A DNA stretch of 64,000 nt from Aphrocallistes beatrix (lineage: Eukaryota; Porifera; Hexactinellida; Sceptrulophora; Aphrocallistidae). Each line of letters starts with the position of its first letter. Position 1 is the stretch's first letter. The notes under the pieces were generated by a model. That model was given only the letters and a program-made list of their open reading frames with translations, ran no database searches and was not told the DNA's origin. The position numbers and the translations under genes were made by a program. Below are positions 50,798 to 60,657 of this stretch, piece after piece. The stretch lies in the NCBI GenBank assembly GCA_963281255.1, contig OY725497.1, forward strand, positions 310,001 to 374,000, in the 5' to 3' direction.

Positions 50798-52174
50798 TTA
50801 GAGTTGTTTCCCTATTGCGTATACCTCGTACCCGATTTCCTCGAGTTTCTTGTGATCGAGGATGTTTCTTCCATCAAAAATACAAGATGGCTTCTGCATT
50901 TTTTCAAATATTTCAACGTAATCCAGAGATTTGAATTCCTCCCATTCGGTGCATACTACAATGGCATGACAGTCCTGGAGAGCTTGATAAGGGTCGGAAC
51001 AGACGAGCACAAGGTCATCAACTTGATCCGATTCATTGCGCAAATCGGACAGGATCTGTTCTTCTCGAGCTCGAGGGTCATAAATATGGAGCTTGGCATG
51101 ATCTTCGAGGAGACAGGAAGAGAGATATATGGCGGCAGACTCTCGAGTGTCCGAGGTGTTCTTCTTATAGGAGAATCCGAGGATACCGATAGATTTCCCT
51201 GCGACAGAGCTAAACATTCTTTTGACAATCGAACGTGCGAATCTTCTACACTGATATTCGTTCATTTTCAAAACCTGCAACCAGTATTCCGCTACTTCGT
51301 CCAGGTTCAGAGATTGACAGATAAAAGCTAGATTCAGAATGTCTTTCTTGAAACAAGATCCACCAAACCCGATGCTCGGCATCAAATATTTGGTGCCAAT
51401 TCGGCTGTCAGAACCAACTCCAACCAAAACCTCCAGAATATCAGCTCCCGAATTCTCACAGATAGCAGAAATGCTATTTATACTCGAAATTCTCTGCGCA
51501 AGGAAGACATTGGTGGCGAGTTTAGAAAGCTCACTGCTGAAAGCGTTTGTACAGATGATCCGATCTTTAGGAACCCACTTTTCATAGATGGTAGAAAGTT
51601 TCGAGATGGCATCGAGACCCACAGGAGTCTGTGGGCCTCCTATCAAGACACGGTCCGGTTTCTCTAGGTTTAGGATGGCAGTTCCTTCAGAGAGAAACTC
51701 GGGGTTAGAGAGGATGACGAATTCTATGTCTGGGTCTGAATTAGCCTTCAGTATGGGGAGGATGCGATCAGCTGTTCCCAAGGGAACGGTGCTCTTTTCA
51801 ATTATAATTTTATTGGAGCGAGCTGATTTGGCTATCGATCTTGCAGCAGACTCAAAATAAGTCATATCACTTGCTTTTCCCTTTCCAATGCCGTACTCTC
51901 TAGTCGGAGTGTTGACACAGATGAAAATCAAGTCGGCCTTTTGAATCCCAGCTTTGATGTCTGTACTGAAGAATAGATTTTTACTCCTGCACTCTGTGAT
52001 CAACTCCTCAAGGCCAGGCTCATAGAATGGCATTATTCCTGTATTCCAATTCTTTATTCTCTTCTCGTCTATGTCCAGCGCAGTGACGTTAATGCCAGGA
52101 CAGTGTTTAGCTATTACAGAGCAAGTTGGGACGCCTACATATCCAGCGCCAATACATGCGATTTCTGTCACCAT
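50798..52174 (-). CDS. UGDH: UDP-glucose 6-dehydrogenase
   Basis: A single exon encodes 458 aa. The enzyme makes UDP-glucuronate from UDP-glucose with two NAD+, feeding glycosaminoglycan and glucuronide synthesis. The Rossmann motif IACIGAGYVGVPT is at the start. The YEPGLEELI, IFICVNTPT and IIIEKSTVPLGTA blocks, AENIVLSNPEFL-type VILSNPEFLSEGTA, and the catalytic-Cys loop GFGGSCFKKD (Cys274) are all present, along with SYKKNTSDTRESAA and FDGRNI at the C terminus. It is slightly shorter than human UGDH (494 aa), mainly at the C terminus. It diverges from the UNC13-like gene on the plus strand. Confidence 0.95.
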   Translation of the reverse strand: MVTEIACIGAGYVGVPTCSVIAKHCPGINVTALDIDEKRIKNWNTGIMPFYEPGLEELITECRSKNLFFSTDIKAGIQKADLIFICVNTPTREYGIGKGKASDMTYFESAARSIAKSARSNKIIIEKSTVPLGTADRILPILKANSDPDIEFVILSNPEFLSEGTAILNLEKPDRVLIGGPQTPVGLDAISKLSTIYEKWVPKDRIICTNAFSSELSKLATNVFLAQRISSINSISAICENSGADILEVLVGVGSDSRIGTKYLMPSIGFGGSCFKKDILNLAFICQSLNLDEVAEYWLQVLKMNEYQCRRFARSIVKRMFSSVAGKSIGILGFSYKKNTSDTRESAAIYLSSCLLEDHAKLHIYDPRAREEQILSDLRNESDQVDDLVLVCSDPYQALQDCHAIVVCTEWEEFKSLDYVEIFEKMQKPSCIFDGRNILDHKKLEEIGYEVYAIGKQL

Positions 52175-52934
52175 GAGTAACTATTACTATTTTGAGATTC
52201 TGTAGTAAAAAGTATTGGTCAAATTACATATATTAAGCAAAGTTGGTCTATTTGTAGCTTCTTTATTTACCACAATTTTTGCTAGATCTTCCATTTTATA
52301 AATTCCATACCTTGTAAGGATAATATTGGATGAGAAATAATTTCAATGGCGAAGCTGACCAATTCATTAATTGAGATCTTAAAAGAGTTCAGGACGACAT
52401 GTTAAGGACAAATGACCATATTGATAGCTAGCTACAGGCGTAAATACGAGACTGATAAATAGCTAGCAGGTTATTATCATTTAAATGGGATGAATTTCAG
52501 GTCTAGAAAAAGCGATAAAAAACACCTCGGACTGTTGGCGTGTACGAGTACATCTTATGTACATTAGAGTGCCTGGTACATTTACCAAATAAAATATTGA
52601 TAGATAATCAATCGATTAACAAATTATGTATAACATCATAAATATATATTTTTAGACCAAAGATCTAAGTTCTCAACTCATGCTTATACCTGATGAAATT
52701 TCTTCTATGCTATGAGATGAACTTGAATATGAATATAACAAGCACAATAAATAGTGTATATAAATTATATATAATATTATATGCGGGTACTATTCAAGTC
52801 AAAACAACTAGTTATGTAATCGGATAAGAGAGAGAGGGTCTCCATATTTATAGCTATAATCAAGGATTAAATGAAATTAAAAAATCAATTCTCCAGACAA
52901 TTCGGCACAAAGAGAACAAGTATTACCACTAAGA
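52175..52934. other. Divergent spacer between UGDH (-) and the UNC13-like gene (+)
   Basis: A 760-bp shared promoter region, very AT-rich near 52740-52790. No repeat or further gene is recognised. Confidence 0.5.
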
Positions 52935-55900
52935 ATGGATGTGAACCAAAACGGTTTTGCAAAAAGTTCAAAATGGAACAACATTAGAAATATAAATAAG
53001 ATAGAAGATGATATGTCAGAATGTTTCGACGAGAGAACTTTTGAAAGCATAAGAAAAAACAAGCGCAAAACATTAATCAACAAAGAAACAGTTTCGTATC
53101 AGCTCCTTGAATTCATCTATCAAATTCTAAGGGAAAGTGATGAAATTCAAATTTCAGAAGAAGAAATAAAATTCGATGTACGGGGAAGATTCAAATCTGA
53201 GATTACCAATATGTACTTCAACGAAACGAGTCTAATGGACAAAGAAGACCTGTTTATTCTGGCACTACACACTGAGACAGAAACAGCCTCCAAACAAAAA
53301 GCAATAGCATATGGAAAGAACAAAGTGAGCAAATTTCTATCTTCTAGCAAAGCTAAATCTCAATCGGAGGACATTCAAGAACCGGCAGAACCAAACAGCA
53401 TCCTAGGAAAACTGTCGGAAATTCTCGATATAGATGTAAGACAGCAGCACGAGTGGACACAGAAGTTAAGAAAAAAGGAAGGAGTAGTGAACGTAATAGT
53501 GGAAGAGATCCAACTTCATGGCAAGGAATACAAGGCCAGCAACACAGTATTCTGTAAACTGGGACTAGCACCTGGTGACGATCTGAAAACGAACACAATG
53601 GCTAGTATTGAAGGAGTTACAAGGACAATCTCAGAAAAGAAAATAGATGCTCAAATGGTGTGGGGTGAGAGTGTTCAACTGCCATTCAACAAAGGAGAAT
53701 GTTTGTGTGTTGAAGTATGGAGTAACAACTATTGCCAAGAGAAGTCCAAGAAAAAAGGCGATCAGGATAAAAAGCAAAATACTTGTATTGCTACGAAAAT
53801 TGGCCAGTGTCAGGTACAAACAGGAAGCCAGAATTTAATGACATGCAAAAACCACCCTTTGCTCTCGCTTTCAGGAAAAGATGTCAAAGGTAGCATCACG
53901 CTTGAAATTGAAATAATTCCAAGCCAAGGAGAGCTGAGAGTGTTGGGATATTCTGAACATCAGAGATACAACTTATTCAAGTCGCTCCTCCAAGCAGCAA
54001 TCACCTACCAGATTTCCAACTACATACCCTTATCCTTTTGCTGCTTGGAGCAATCAATCGAAGAAGTGTGTAAGAGGTTTTCATCTGAGATGGGACTAAC
54101 GGAATTCCAAGTTACCACAGCACATTGGGCTCATGTTTCAAAAACCGCCCAATTTATCGAATCAAAAAGAGAACTGGAATACAGTCTGATACTGCTGAAC
54201 TCTAAATGGGAGAACGAGTCCGTCAGACTGGAAGAGGATGAGATAGAGAAGCTACTCGAAAGTATAAAAGGCTTTTATAACAAACATTTGGAGCAGTTGA
54301 AGTTTATTTTAACGAGCTATCCGCCGACCAAAGAAGAGGCATCCTATCATGTCAGCGAACATCTTGGAGTACTGCTTAAACTCTTCCGATTCCTGAGAGA
54401 TAGAAATATCTTTGAAGATTCAGATAAGTTTGAATTTCATATCGAGTCTAATCTACGAGACGGGATATACAGTTGGTATAGCCGCACGTTAGAGAAGGAA
54501 GTTAACCGAGGAAGTTTTACCAGCTACCTCGATTCACTAAATATCTTCTGTCAGCATATTATCAACTTCATACGACTGCTGAGAAAGAACTATCCAAGTC
54601 AGAGTTCAATCGTTAAGTTGGACATTCCCAAGCTCGCTCTGACAGCAATTGATCCGTTTCTATCAGGAGAAATCGAACAGTTCCTCCATCAGATCGCAGG
54701 GAACAGAGGGAGCGTGAATGATCACCTCATATTCTCCATTTTCATCCTAGATAGGAAGATCAAACTCCTCTTGAAAGAAAAGGAACACTTCCATAGTAAT
54801 AATGTTAAAATAAACTTTCACTTAGATGTTCATGGAGAATGGTTCAAGGAATTCGTTAACGATTGGTTAGCCATTCTGAAAACGGCCAGCGTAGAGAACG
54901 TGAACAAAGCAATCGAAGTGGAATCCTCTATTAAGGCAGGGTTTGAGGACAAAAATGTAACTTCGTCACTTATCGACATCGCCTTTTGCCTTATACCGAA
55001 CTATATTTTCTACTCTAAAATGCAGGAGTACCAAGACATAGGGATACAACTCCATGTTTCTTACCAAGTGTTGCTACTAATACAAGAAACTCTCGAAAAT
55101 TATGTTCAAAAAATGGGAATCAAGATGAGGAAATTAGTTGGGATGCAACAAGAAACAAATTTCAAAATGACTGACGAAATTTGTCAGATTTTGAATAATA
55201 TACATTTCGCCAAAGAATACTTAGAAGAAGTCCCGAAAAAGTTTGAAACCGCACCAGACTCAAACCTTAGAGCTCTCCTGGGTGAAGCTGAGGAATGTTT
55301 ACAGAAGAAAAAATCACAAATACTCTCCGAGATTACCCCTCCCTTCAATTCACAATTTAAGAAGTATTTCACCGTTCTATTAACTTCTCCAGCGGACACT
55401 CCGATAATGGATGCCATAGCAGACTTGATGAACTGGTTATTAAGCATTATCAAGGTTTGTTCAGTTCAACTCAACCAAGAAATATTCAACGAATTTCTTC
55501 AAGTTTTATGGATGAATATTGTATTGATCATCAAGCATTTAGTTGCAGATAAACAGACATCTAGTGGAAAATTTGATTTGATATCAAAATCTCTAAATAT
55601 TCTATTTGAATTCTTCTACAATGATGGAGAGGGCCTTCCGCACGAAATGATGGAAGATAGTCAGTATTTGAGCTTAAACGATCAACTTCAAAGACTAAAT
55701 ATGAAAAGTTTGGAACTGGTTTTACGAAGCGCACGGGTTCTAGCAGATAAAAGGGAGGGTGCAGAGAACAGGTATGGAAGCCTCACTTACAGCACTGTAT
55801 ACCATCCTGACAATGAAATCCTCGAAATCACCATCATGACCCTTAAAGACATCCCTAATCCCTCTTTCACCGGAAAATTCACTCCATTGATAAAGGTAGA

Positions 55901-56363
55901 CACCGTTCCCCATAGCGATAAATTTGAACCCGTTAATACGAAACCTCTAAAACACTCCAAGAATATCTTTATCAACGAAGTTCTGCAATTCCCTATACCT
56001 CTCGGTGATATCGATAGTTCGGTAGTAAGGATATCACTGGTGTACACGCACTCTATGGGATTGAGAGATCAGGGCTATTCTGGATCGATTTACATTCGGG
56101 GAGAAAACATAGGACGCAGTTCGAGTGATCTCCGAGGATTTCTAGCGCAACAAGAAAAATCTACAGTAGGAGGTCTCGTTGAACAAAATTTCGCGTTTCC
56201 CCCCAACGAAGAAAACGACTACATTAATATTCTGAAAGAGAGAACAGATGCGGTTGCACAAAGGTACATGCAAGAACTAAACGAAGCACTGAAGAAGGAA
56301 GTGGAGCTGAATAAATACACCGCCAAAGTAAACAGATTCAGTTTCTTCCAAAGGTCTAAATAA
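52935..56363 (+). CDS. UNC13/BAIAP3-like C2-MUN-C2 protein, copy 1
   Basis: An intronless 3.4-kb gene encodes 1142 aa. A first C2-like domain lies near 190-330 (VVNVIVEEIQLHGKEY...LCVEVWSN). A long helical MUN-like region follows (about 380-950, with LTEFQVTTAHW, ADLMNWLLSIIKV). A second C2 lies near 955-1080 (NEILEITIMTLKDIPNPSF...GYSGSIYIRGENIG). In the second C2 the loop that should hold Ca2+-binding aspartates reads IPNPSFTGKFTP and lacks them, so Ca2+ control by this domain is doubtful. The family primes SNARE-dependent exocytosis. The next gene is a paralogue with the same plan. Similarity is clearest to BAIAP3/UNC13D, but no C1 or calmodulin site is seen. Confidence 0.72.
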   Translation: MDVNQNGFAKSSKWNNIRNINKIEDDMSECFDERTFESIRKNKRKTLINKETVSYQLLEFIYQILRESDEIQISEEEIKFDVRGRFKSEITNMYFNETSLMDKEDLFILALHTETETASKQKAIAYGKNKVSKFLSSSKAKSQSEDIQEPAEPNSILGKLSEILDIDVRQQHEWTQKLRKKEGVVNVIVEEIQLHGKEYKASNTVFCKLGLAPGDDLKTNTMASIEGVTRTISEKKIDAQMVWGESVQLPFNKGECLCVEVWSNNYCQEKSKKKGDQDKKQNTCIATKIGQCQVQTGSQNLMTCKNHPLLSLSGKDVKGSITLEIEIIPSQGELRVLGYSEHQRYNLFKSLLQAAITYQISNYIPLSFCCLEQSIEEVCKRFSSEMGLTEFQVTTAHWAHVSKTAQFIESKRELEYSLILLNSKWENESVRLEEDEIEKLLESIKGFYNKHLEQLKFILTSYPPTKEEASYHVSEHLGVLLKLFRFLRDRNIFEDSDKFEFHIESNLRDGIYSWYSRTLEKEVNRGSFTSYLDSLNIFCQHIINFIRLLRKNYPSQSSIVKLDIPKLALTAIDPFLSGEIEQFLHQIAGNRGSVNDHLIFSIFILDRKIKLLLKEKEHFHSNNVKINFHLDVHGEWFKEFVNDWLAILKTASVENVNKAIEVESSIKAGFEDKNVTSSLIDIAFCLIPNYIFYSKMQEYQDIGIQLHVSYQVLLLIQETLENYVQKMGIKMRKLVGMQQETNFKMTDEICQILNNIHFAKEYLEEVPKKFETAPDSNLRALLGEAEECLQKKKSQILSEITPPFNSQFKKYFTVLLTSPADTPIMDAIADLMNWLLSIIKVCSVQLNQEIFNEFLQVLWMNIVLIIKHLVADKQTSSGKFDLISKSLNILFEFFYNDGEGLPHEMMEDSQYLSLNDQLQRLNMKSLELVLRSARVLADKREGAENRYGSLTYSTVYHPDNEILEITIMTLKDIPNPSFTGKFTPLIKVDTVPHSDKFEPVNTKPLKHSKNIFINEVLQFPIPLGDIDSSVVRISLVYTHSMGLRDQGYSGSIYIRGENIGRSSSDLRGFLAQQEKSTVGGLVEQNFAFPPNEENDYINILKERTDAVAQRYMQELNEALKKEVELNKYTAKVNRFSFFQRSK

Positions 56364-56766
56364 TCGTAGTTGTGACCTACGATCAAACAAGACAAAAGCA
56401 GGAAGAGAAATAGTTAATTAATACACTATGCATGACGTAGGTATGCTTTTGCTTTTTAATTAAATTCTAATTCTGTCGACCTATAGGGTCGTGTATGTTA
56501 TGGAGAACTTTATTATTTGTAGCCGTTTTTGGTTTGTGTCAATTCGACTCGAAATGGTGTTTATACAATACTTAATTACTAATCATCCAGATTAGTCTAA
56601 GCTATTGTTTCATAAGTGTCTGATCCACTGTGGCACAATCAAAATAAGCCTATGGAATAATGAGTAGATAACATATCAATTTACTGAGCAGTATACTAGG
56701 CATTATTTGACATTAGAGGAAACTAAATAGAACGAAACACGTTGTCCAAAGCGATTATAACTAGAA
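56364..56766. other. Spacer between the tandem UNC13-like genes
   Basis: A 403-bp interval without a recognised feature. The two genes are probably transcribed separately, but a shared transcript cannot be excluded. Confidence 0.5.
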
Positions 56767-59700
56767 ATGGCGTACAAATTTCCATTCTTCAAGAAGAAAG
56801 ACGGAGAGAGCATAATAAAGTTCCCGTCATTGGAGGAGATTATGCCGAGATGGAAACCAAGGAAATTTACTACCGACACCAGTATCCAGAAACTAAAAGA
56901 AGATTTAAGCAATGTGCTATCTGGAGATACAGACAGTCTGAAACGGATCAGAGAATATACTCTAAGGCGGAAACAAGAAGTAAAACTAGATGATAAAGGA
57001 GGGAAGAGCAATGAATATCTACAAGACGCAGAGTTTATTCATCAGATACTCGTTGAGTGTGACAAAATTTCGCCTCCGATGGATGTGTTTAAACGGGATA
57101 CGAAACTATGCAAAAAAAGCAATGGAAAGGGTGAACTATCACAATTAAAACGTGGAAACGACAACACTATCACCAAAGCTGAAAGAAATGAAATGTACAT
57201 GCTCTCTGTGATTGCATACGACTTGATCTCACTTGAGGAGGCACAGAAGAGTCCAGTTCACATGTCTAAAGCGGCGCCCGGGTTCAAAGATAGCCTCTCT
57301 CACATGCAACAGATTCTTCGGTTGTCTGATTCCACCGAGAAGGAGTTGGCAGACAAAGCACACAAAACAGCAGATTATAGCTTTAATATCAAGTTGATAA
57401 TAAATGGAGTTCAGGGTTTGGAAGAGCCGAGTGAGGACTTGGCCCAGTCAACATATTTGTCCTGTAAAGTAGGATGTTTATCAAAAACGATGATAGAACA
57501 GAAAAAACTGGATCTTAAATCGAAAGGAATTCACGTTAACACTACTAGATTCGTGCAAGAAACTGGAAACACAGAGTGGAATGAGGAATTCCATTTTCCT
57601 TTAGGATGCAAGGAGGATTATCTGTTGGTGGAGGTATGGAGGTCAAAAACACCCAAGGGGGGAAAAAAGAAATCGAATAAGAGCGCAGAAGAGAACGTGA
57701 GTCGTTGTCTGTTGAAATTAGACCCCACTATGGCGGAAACGGTGGAAGAGGATTATGAACTAATGACAACTGCAGGAAAGGGAACACCTGCTGCAGTCAT
57801 TATGAGTTTGAAAATAATTGCGAATACTACAGAGTTGCGATTCATTTCACAATACGACGCTTCTCAAAAGTTTGCGATCTACCAAAAGCTCGTATTCGAG
57901 ATAACCCGCTATCTTGATCAAAGAGGGGACAGTTTGTGCTTTGGGAAGCTGACTGAGCCATTTCACTGCATTCAGTGTAAGCTGATAGAGATATTAAGGC
58001 TGACCGAATTCCAAGTGAGAGCTGCTGCATTCGATTGTTCAGAGATTTGGGGGAAGAGCAAAACCATGGACCGAGAATATATGGAAACTTCTCTAGAATT
58101 ATTGAAAAATGAATGGGACAAAGTCGACAACACGATAATAACGACATCCCAAAAAAGGAACATCACTTCTAACATCATGACCGTACTCGACAATGAGCTC
58201 GAAAAACTGGCAAACATCCTACCCGATTTCCCACCCAATGAGTTAGAATCAAAATCTCGGGTTCAGACGATGATGATTACAATAATTGGATCCTATATAT
58301 TCCTTTTAGACAGAGGAGAGAAGAGTAGACGTTTTAATTTAAAGGATGAAGTGAGCCAAGTCATCACTGAAGGGATCAACACTTGGTACACAGAAAAGAG
58401 TCATACTATCCTTGATAGATCTAGTCCGAAATTCTACCTAGAAACTCTGATCACATTGGTCGACTGCGTTGTCTTTCTCATGGAGGCTAGTGAAATGAAC
58501 TACAAAGAGGCTTTCTTAGCTGTCAAGATTGACTACTCATATGTTATTATAGCCAATGTTGACGCAAAAATTGCCGACGAGATTGCACAAGCGAGCAAGA
58601 TTGTTTTAAAAGAAGACAAACAGGAAATGAATAAACTATTTTTCATGATGTTCCATCTCTACCGCAAACTCCATCTAATTTTGAAAAGAGTATCGGATTC
58701 AAGTATCAGTAAGAAGAAGTTGGATGAATTAAAGCTCATAAAGTTGGAAGATTGGTTCAGACCATTTCTGGACCATTGGTGTGTAGTTCTCCAGGAAGTG
58801 TGCATGCAGAGTATACAAACGATGATCGATATCGAAGAGGAGGGCACTCATGAATACCAAGGCAGTAAAGTCAGTTCTTCAGCAATCGATATTGGTGTGT
58901 GCTTACTGCCGAGTTATCTGATGTTCACTAAGCTGCGAGTCTGGAGTAATAGGCGAGAGCGATTTCACTTGGCGCTACAGACAATTCAACTAAACATTGA
59001 TGCTCTACGCCAATACAGTAATAGCATGAAAGATAAAATCATGAATATTTTAGAAAATTCTCAATCCGATCCATTCCAAGTCGATGCAGAATTATGTATC
59101 CTTCTCAACAACAATAATTGCATGAGATATTACGTAGAAGAAGCCAAGGGGAAAATCAACCTCGATAAATTAAATCTCGAAGGTGCATATCAATTAACTT
59201 CAGTCGATGAACTCTTTAAAGCTTCCATAGAACATGTAGACGCAATCAATTGGAAATCTATTAATGCAATTGGGAAAAAGTTCAAATCTCAGTTCGCGAC
59301 GAACTATGCAAAATTCATCTCATCATCACAAGCCTCCGATGAAATAAATCAAGATATTGATGATTTGATGAACTGGCTTCTGCAGAACGTAATAGCAATC
59401 GTGCACCATTTGAGTTCAGACCTGTTCCTTCCACTGTTAGAAGAATTGTGGATGCAGACATTGGAATGCATTTATGACTACAAATACGCGAACAAGAGTC
59501 AAAGCACCAGCGAAAAGATACACATGTCCCTAGATTATCTCAGAAATTTTTTTCAGAACGAAGGTCAAGGCATTACCGATGAAAAAATAGGAGAAACAAT
59601 ATTCGCCAGTTTGGTAGAACATTTCAGTCTCTACGGCGAAGAAAGTCACGAACTAATGGTCAAATTCGGAAGTGAGATTAGTGAGTTTTGCAAGCGCGCA

Positions 59701-60312
59701 CCAGACAACATAGGGAGCTGCACAATTAATGTAGCTTATTTTACGGACAAACAAGAATTGGAAATTCGAGTCATCCAGATTGAAAATATCCCAAATCCAG
59801 GAGTTCCGATAATGATCTTTCTTGAAGCCATTGTCCTGCCAAAATATGACTCTACGCCCATTGAAGGCAAAACCAAACCAAGAAAATATGAAAAATCAAT
59901 CGTATTTGATGAGTCACTAAACCTTTCAGTCCCAACAGAATCAATCAACAGAGGCTTTGTGCTGCAAATAAACATTTTCTACAGTAACACGTACAAGATG
60001 GGATTGTTCCCGGACTATGGAGGCTCAGTCTACCTCACTTCTCAGGAGATCGGACGCACGAACAGTACCGATTCAGTAACAGCTGTTTTAAAGGGAGCCA
60101 ATGAAGTGAGAAAGAACATCAAAATGAGCTTCTTAGCTGACCCAGGCAAGTGTGAGATATTAAACATCCTAAAGGAGAGGAAAAGTGAAGGTCCAGTCAC
60201 TAGCAGCTTTGTAGACAGTGTAACTCAAGGAGTTAAAGATGAAAAGATAAAAAGGATTTTTAGCGAGGGGATGGTAGAGACAAAGAAGTTCTTCAACAGA
60301 TTCATCAAGTAG
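56767..60312 (+). CDS. UNC13/BAIAP3-like C2-MUN-C2 protein, copy 2
   Basis: An intronless 1181-aa gene and tandem paralogue of the preceding one. Shared landmarks are AEFIHQILVECDKI near the N terminus (EFIYQILRESDEI in copy 1), a first C2-like domain (about 205-345, SFNIKLIINGVQGLEE...LLVEVWRS), LTEFQVRAAAFDCSEI, ADLMNWLL-like DDLMNWLLQNVIAIV, and a final C2 (LEIRVIQIENIPNPGVP...GGSVYLTSQEIGRTNS) ending with NILKERKSEGP. Aspartates needed for Ca2+ are again absent from the last C2. AATAAA at 60562-60567 is a candidate polyadenylation signal. The low identity between copies points to an old duplication. Confidence 0.72.
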   Translation: MAYKFPFFKKKDGESIIKFPSLEEIMPRWKPRKFTTDTSIQKLKEDLSNVLSGDTDSLKRIREYTLRRKQEVKLDDKGGKSNEYLQDAEFIHQILVECDKISPPMDVFKRDTKLCKKSNGKGELSQLKRGNDNTITKAERNEMYMLSVIAYDLISLEEAQKSPVHMSKAAPGFKDSLSHMQQILRLSDSTEKELADKAHKTADYSFNIKLIINGVQGLEEPSEDLAQSTYLSCKVGCLSKTMIEQKKLDLKSKGIHVNTTRFVQETGNTEWNEEFHFPLGCKEDYLLVEVWRSKTPKGGKKKSNKSAEENVSRCLLKLDPTMAETVEEDYELMTTAGKGTPAAVIMSLKIIANTTELRFISQYDASQKFAIYQKLVFEITRYLDQRGDSLCFGKLTEPFHCIQCKLIEILRLTEFQVRAAAFDCSEIWGKSKTMDREYMETSLELLKNEWDKVDNTIITTSQKRNITSNIMTVLDNELEKLANILPDFPPNELESKSRVQTMMITIIGSYIFLLDRGEKSRRFNLKDEVSQVITEGINTWYTEKSHTILDRSSPKFYLETLITLVDCVVFLMEASEMNYKEAFLAVKIDYSYVIIANVDAKIADEIAQASKIVLKEDKQEMNKLFFMMFHLYRKLHLILKRVSDSSISKKKLDELKLIKLEDWFRPFLDHWCVVLQEVCMQSIQTMIDIEEEGTHEYQGSKVSSSAIDIGVCLLPSYLMFTKLRVWSNRRERFHLALQTIQLNIDALRQYSNSMKDKIMNILENSQSDPFQVDAELCILLNNNNCMRYYVEEAKGKINLDKLNLEGAYQLTSVDELFKASIEHVDAINWKSINAIGKKFKSQFATNYAKFISSSQASDEINQDIDDLMNWLLQNVIAIVHHLSSDLFLPLLEELWMQTLECIYDYKYANKSQSTSEKIHMSLDYLRNFFQNEGQGITDEKIGETIFASLVEHFSLYGEESHELMVKFGSEISEFCKRAPDNIGSCTINVAYFTDKQELEIRVIQIENIPNPGVPIMIFLEAIVLPKYDSTPIEGKTKPRKYEKSIVFDESLNLSVPTESINRGFVLQINIFYSNTYKMGLFPDYGGSVYLTSQEIGRTNSTDSVTAVLKGANEVRKNIKMSFLADPGKCEILNILKERKSEGPVTSSFVDSVTQGVKDEKIKRIFSEGMVETKKFFNRFIK

Positions 60313-60657
60313 TCAGGGACACAGCTGTTTTATTCTACTGCATGGTGTGAATGAGTTCATTATTTGTAGACATCAGATTGTCTAGATGAAGTGCCTTTAT
60401 TTGTTATAATTTGTAGTTTTAATTTGTTAAAATAATTTTTGAGGAGACCGTCATTTGTTAGAAACTGATTCTAATGAATGCAGCTCTCTAGATCAGCACT
60501 AGCGAGGGAGTTAAGTACTAACGTAGTAGCAAGTCAATAAGTTGAATAGTCGTTTTAATCCAATAAAAAAATCATACATTAACTAATTATCCAGAAAATA
60601 TTGTCAATTCAGAAAATAAAAAGTAAAAAAATAAGTATAATCCATATTAATGTCGAG
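60313..60657. other. Convergent 3' region between UNC13-like copy 2 and the SWAP70-like gene
   Basis: A plus-strand AATAAA lies at 60562-60567 and a minus-strand AATAAA (read as TTTATT) at 60396-60401. If both are used, the two 3' UTRs overlap by roughly 170 bp. Confidence 0.45.
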
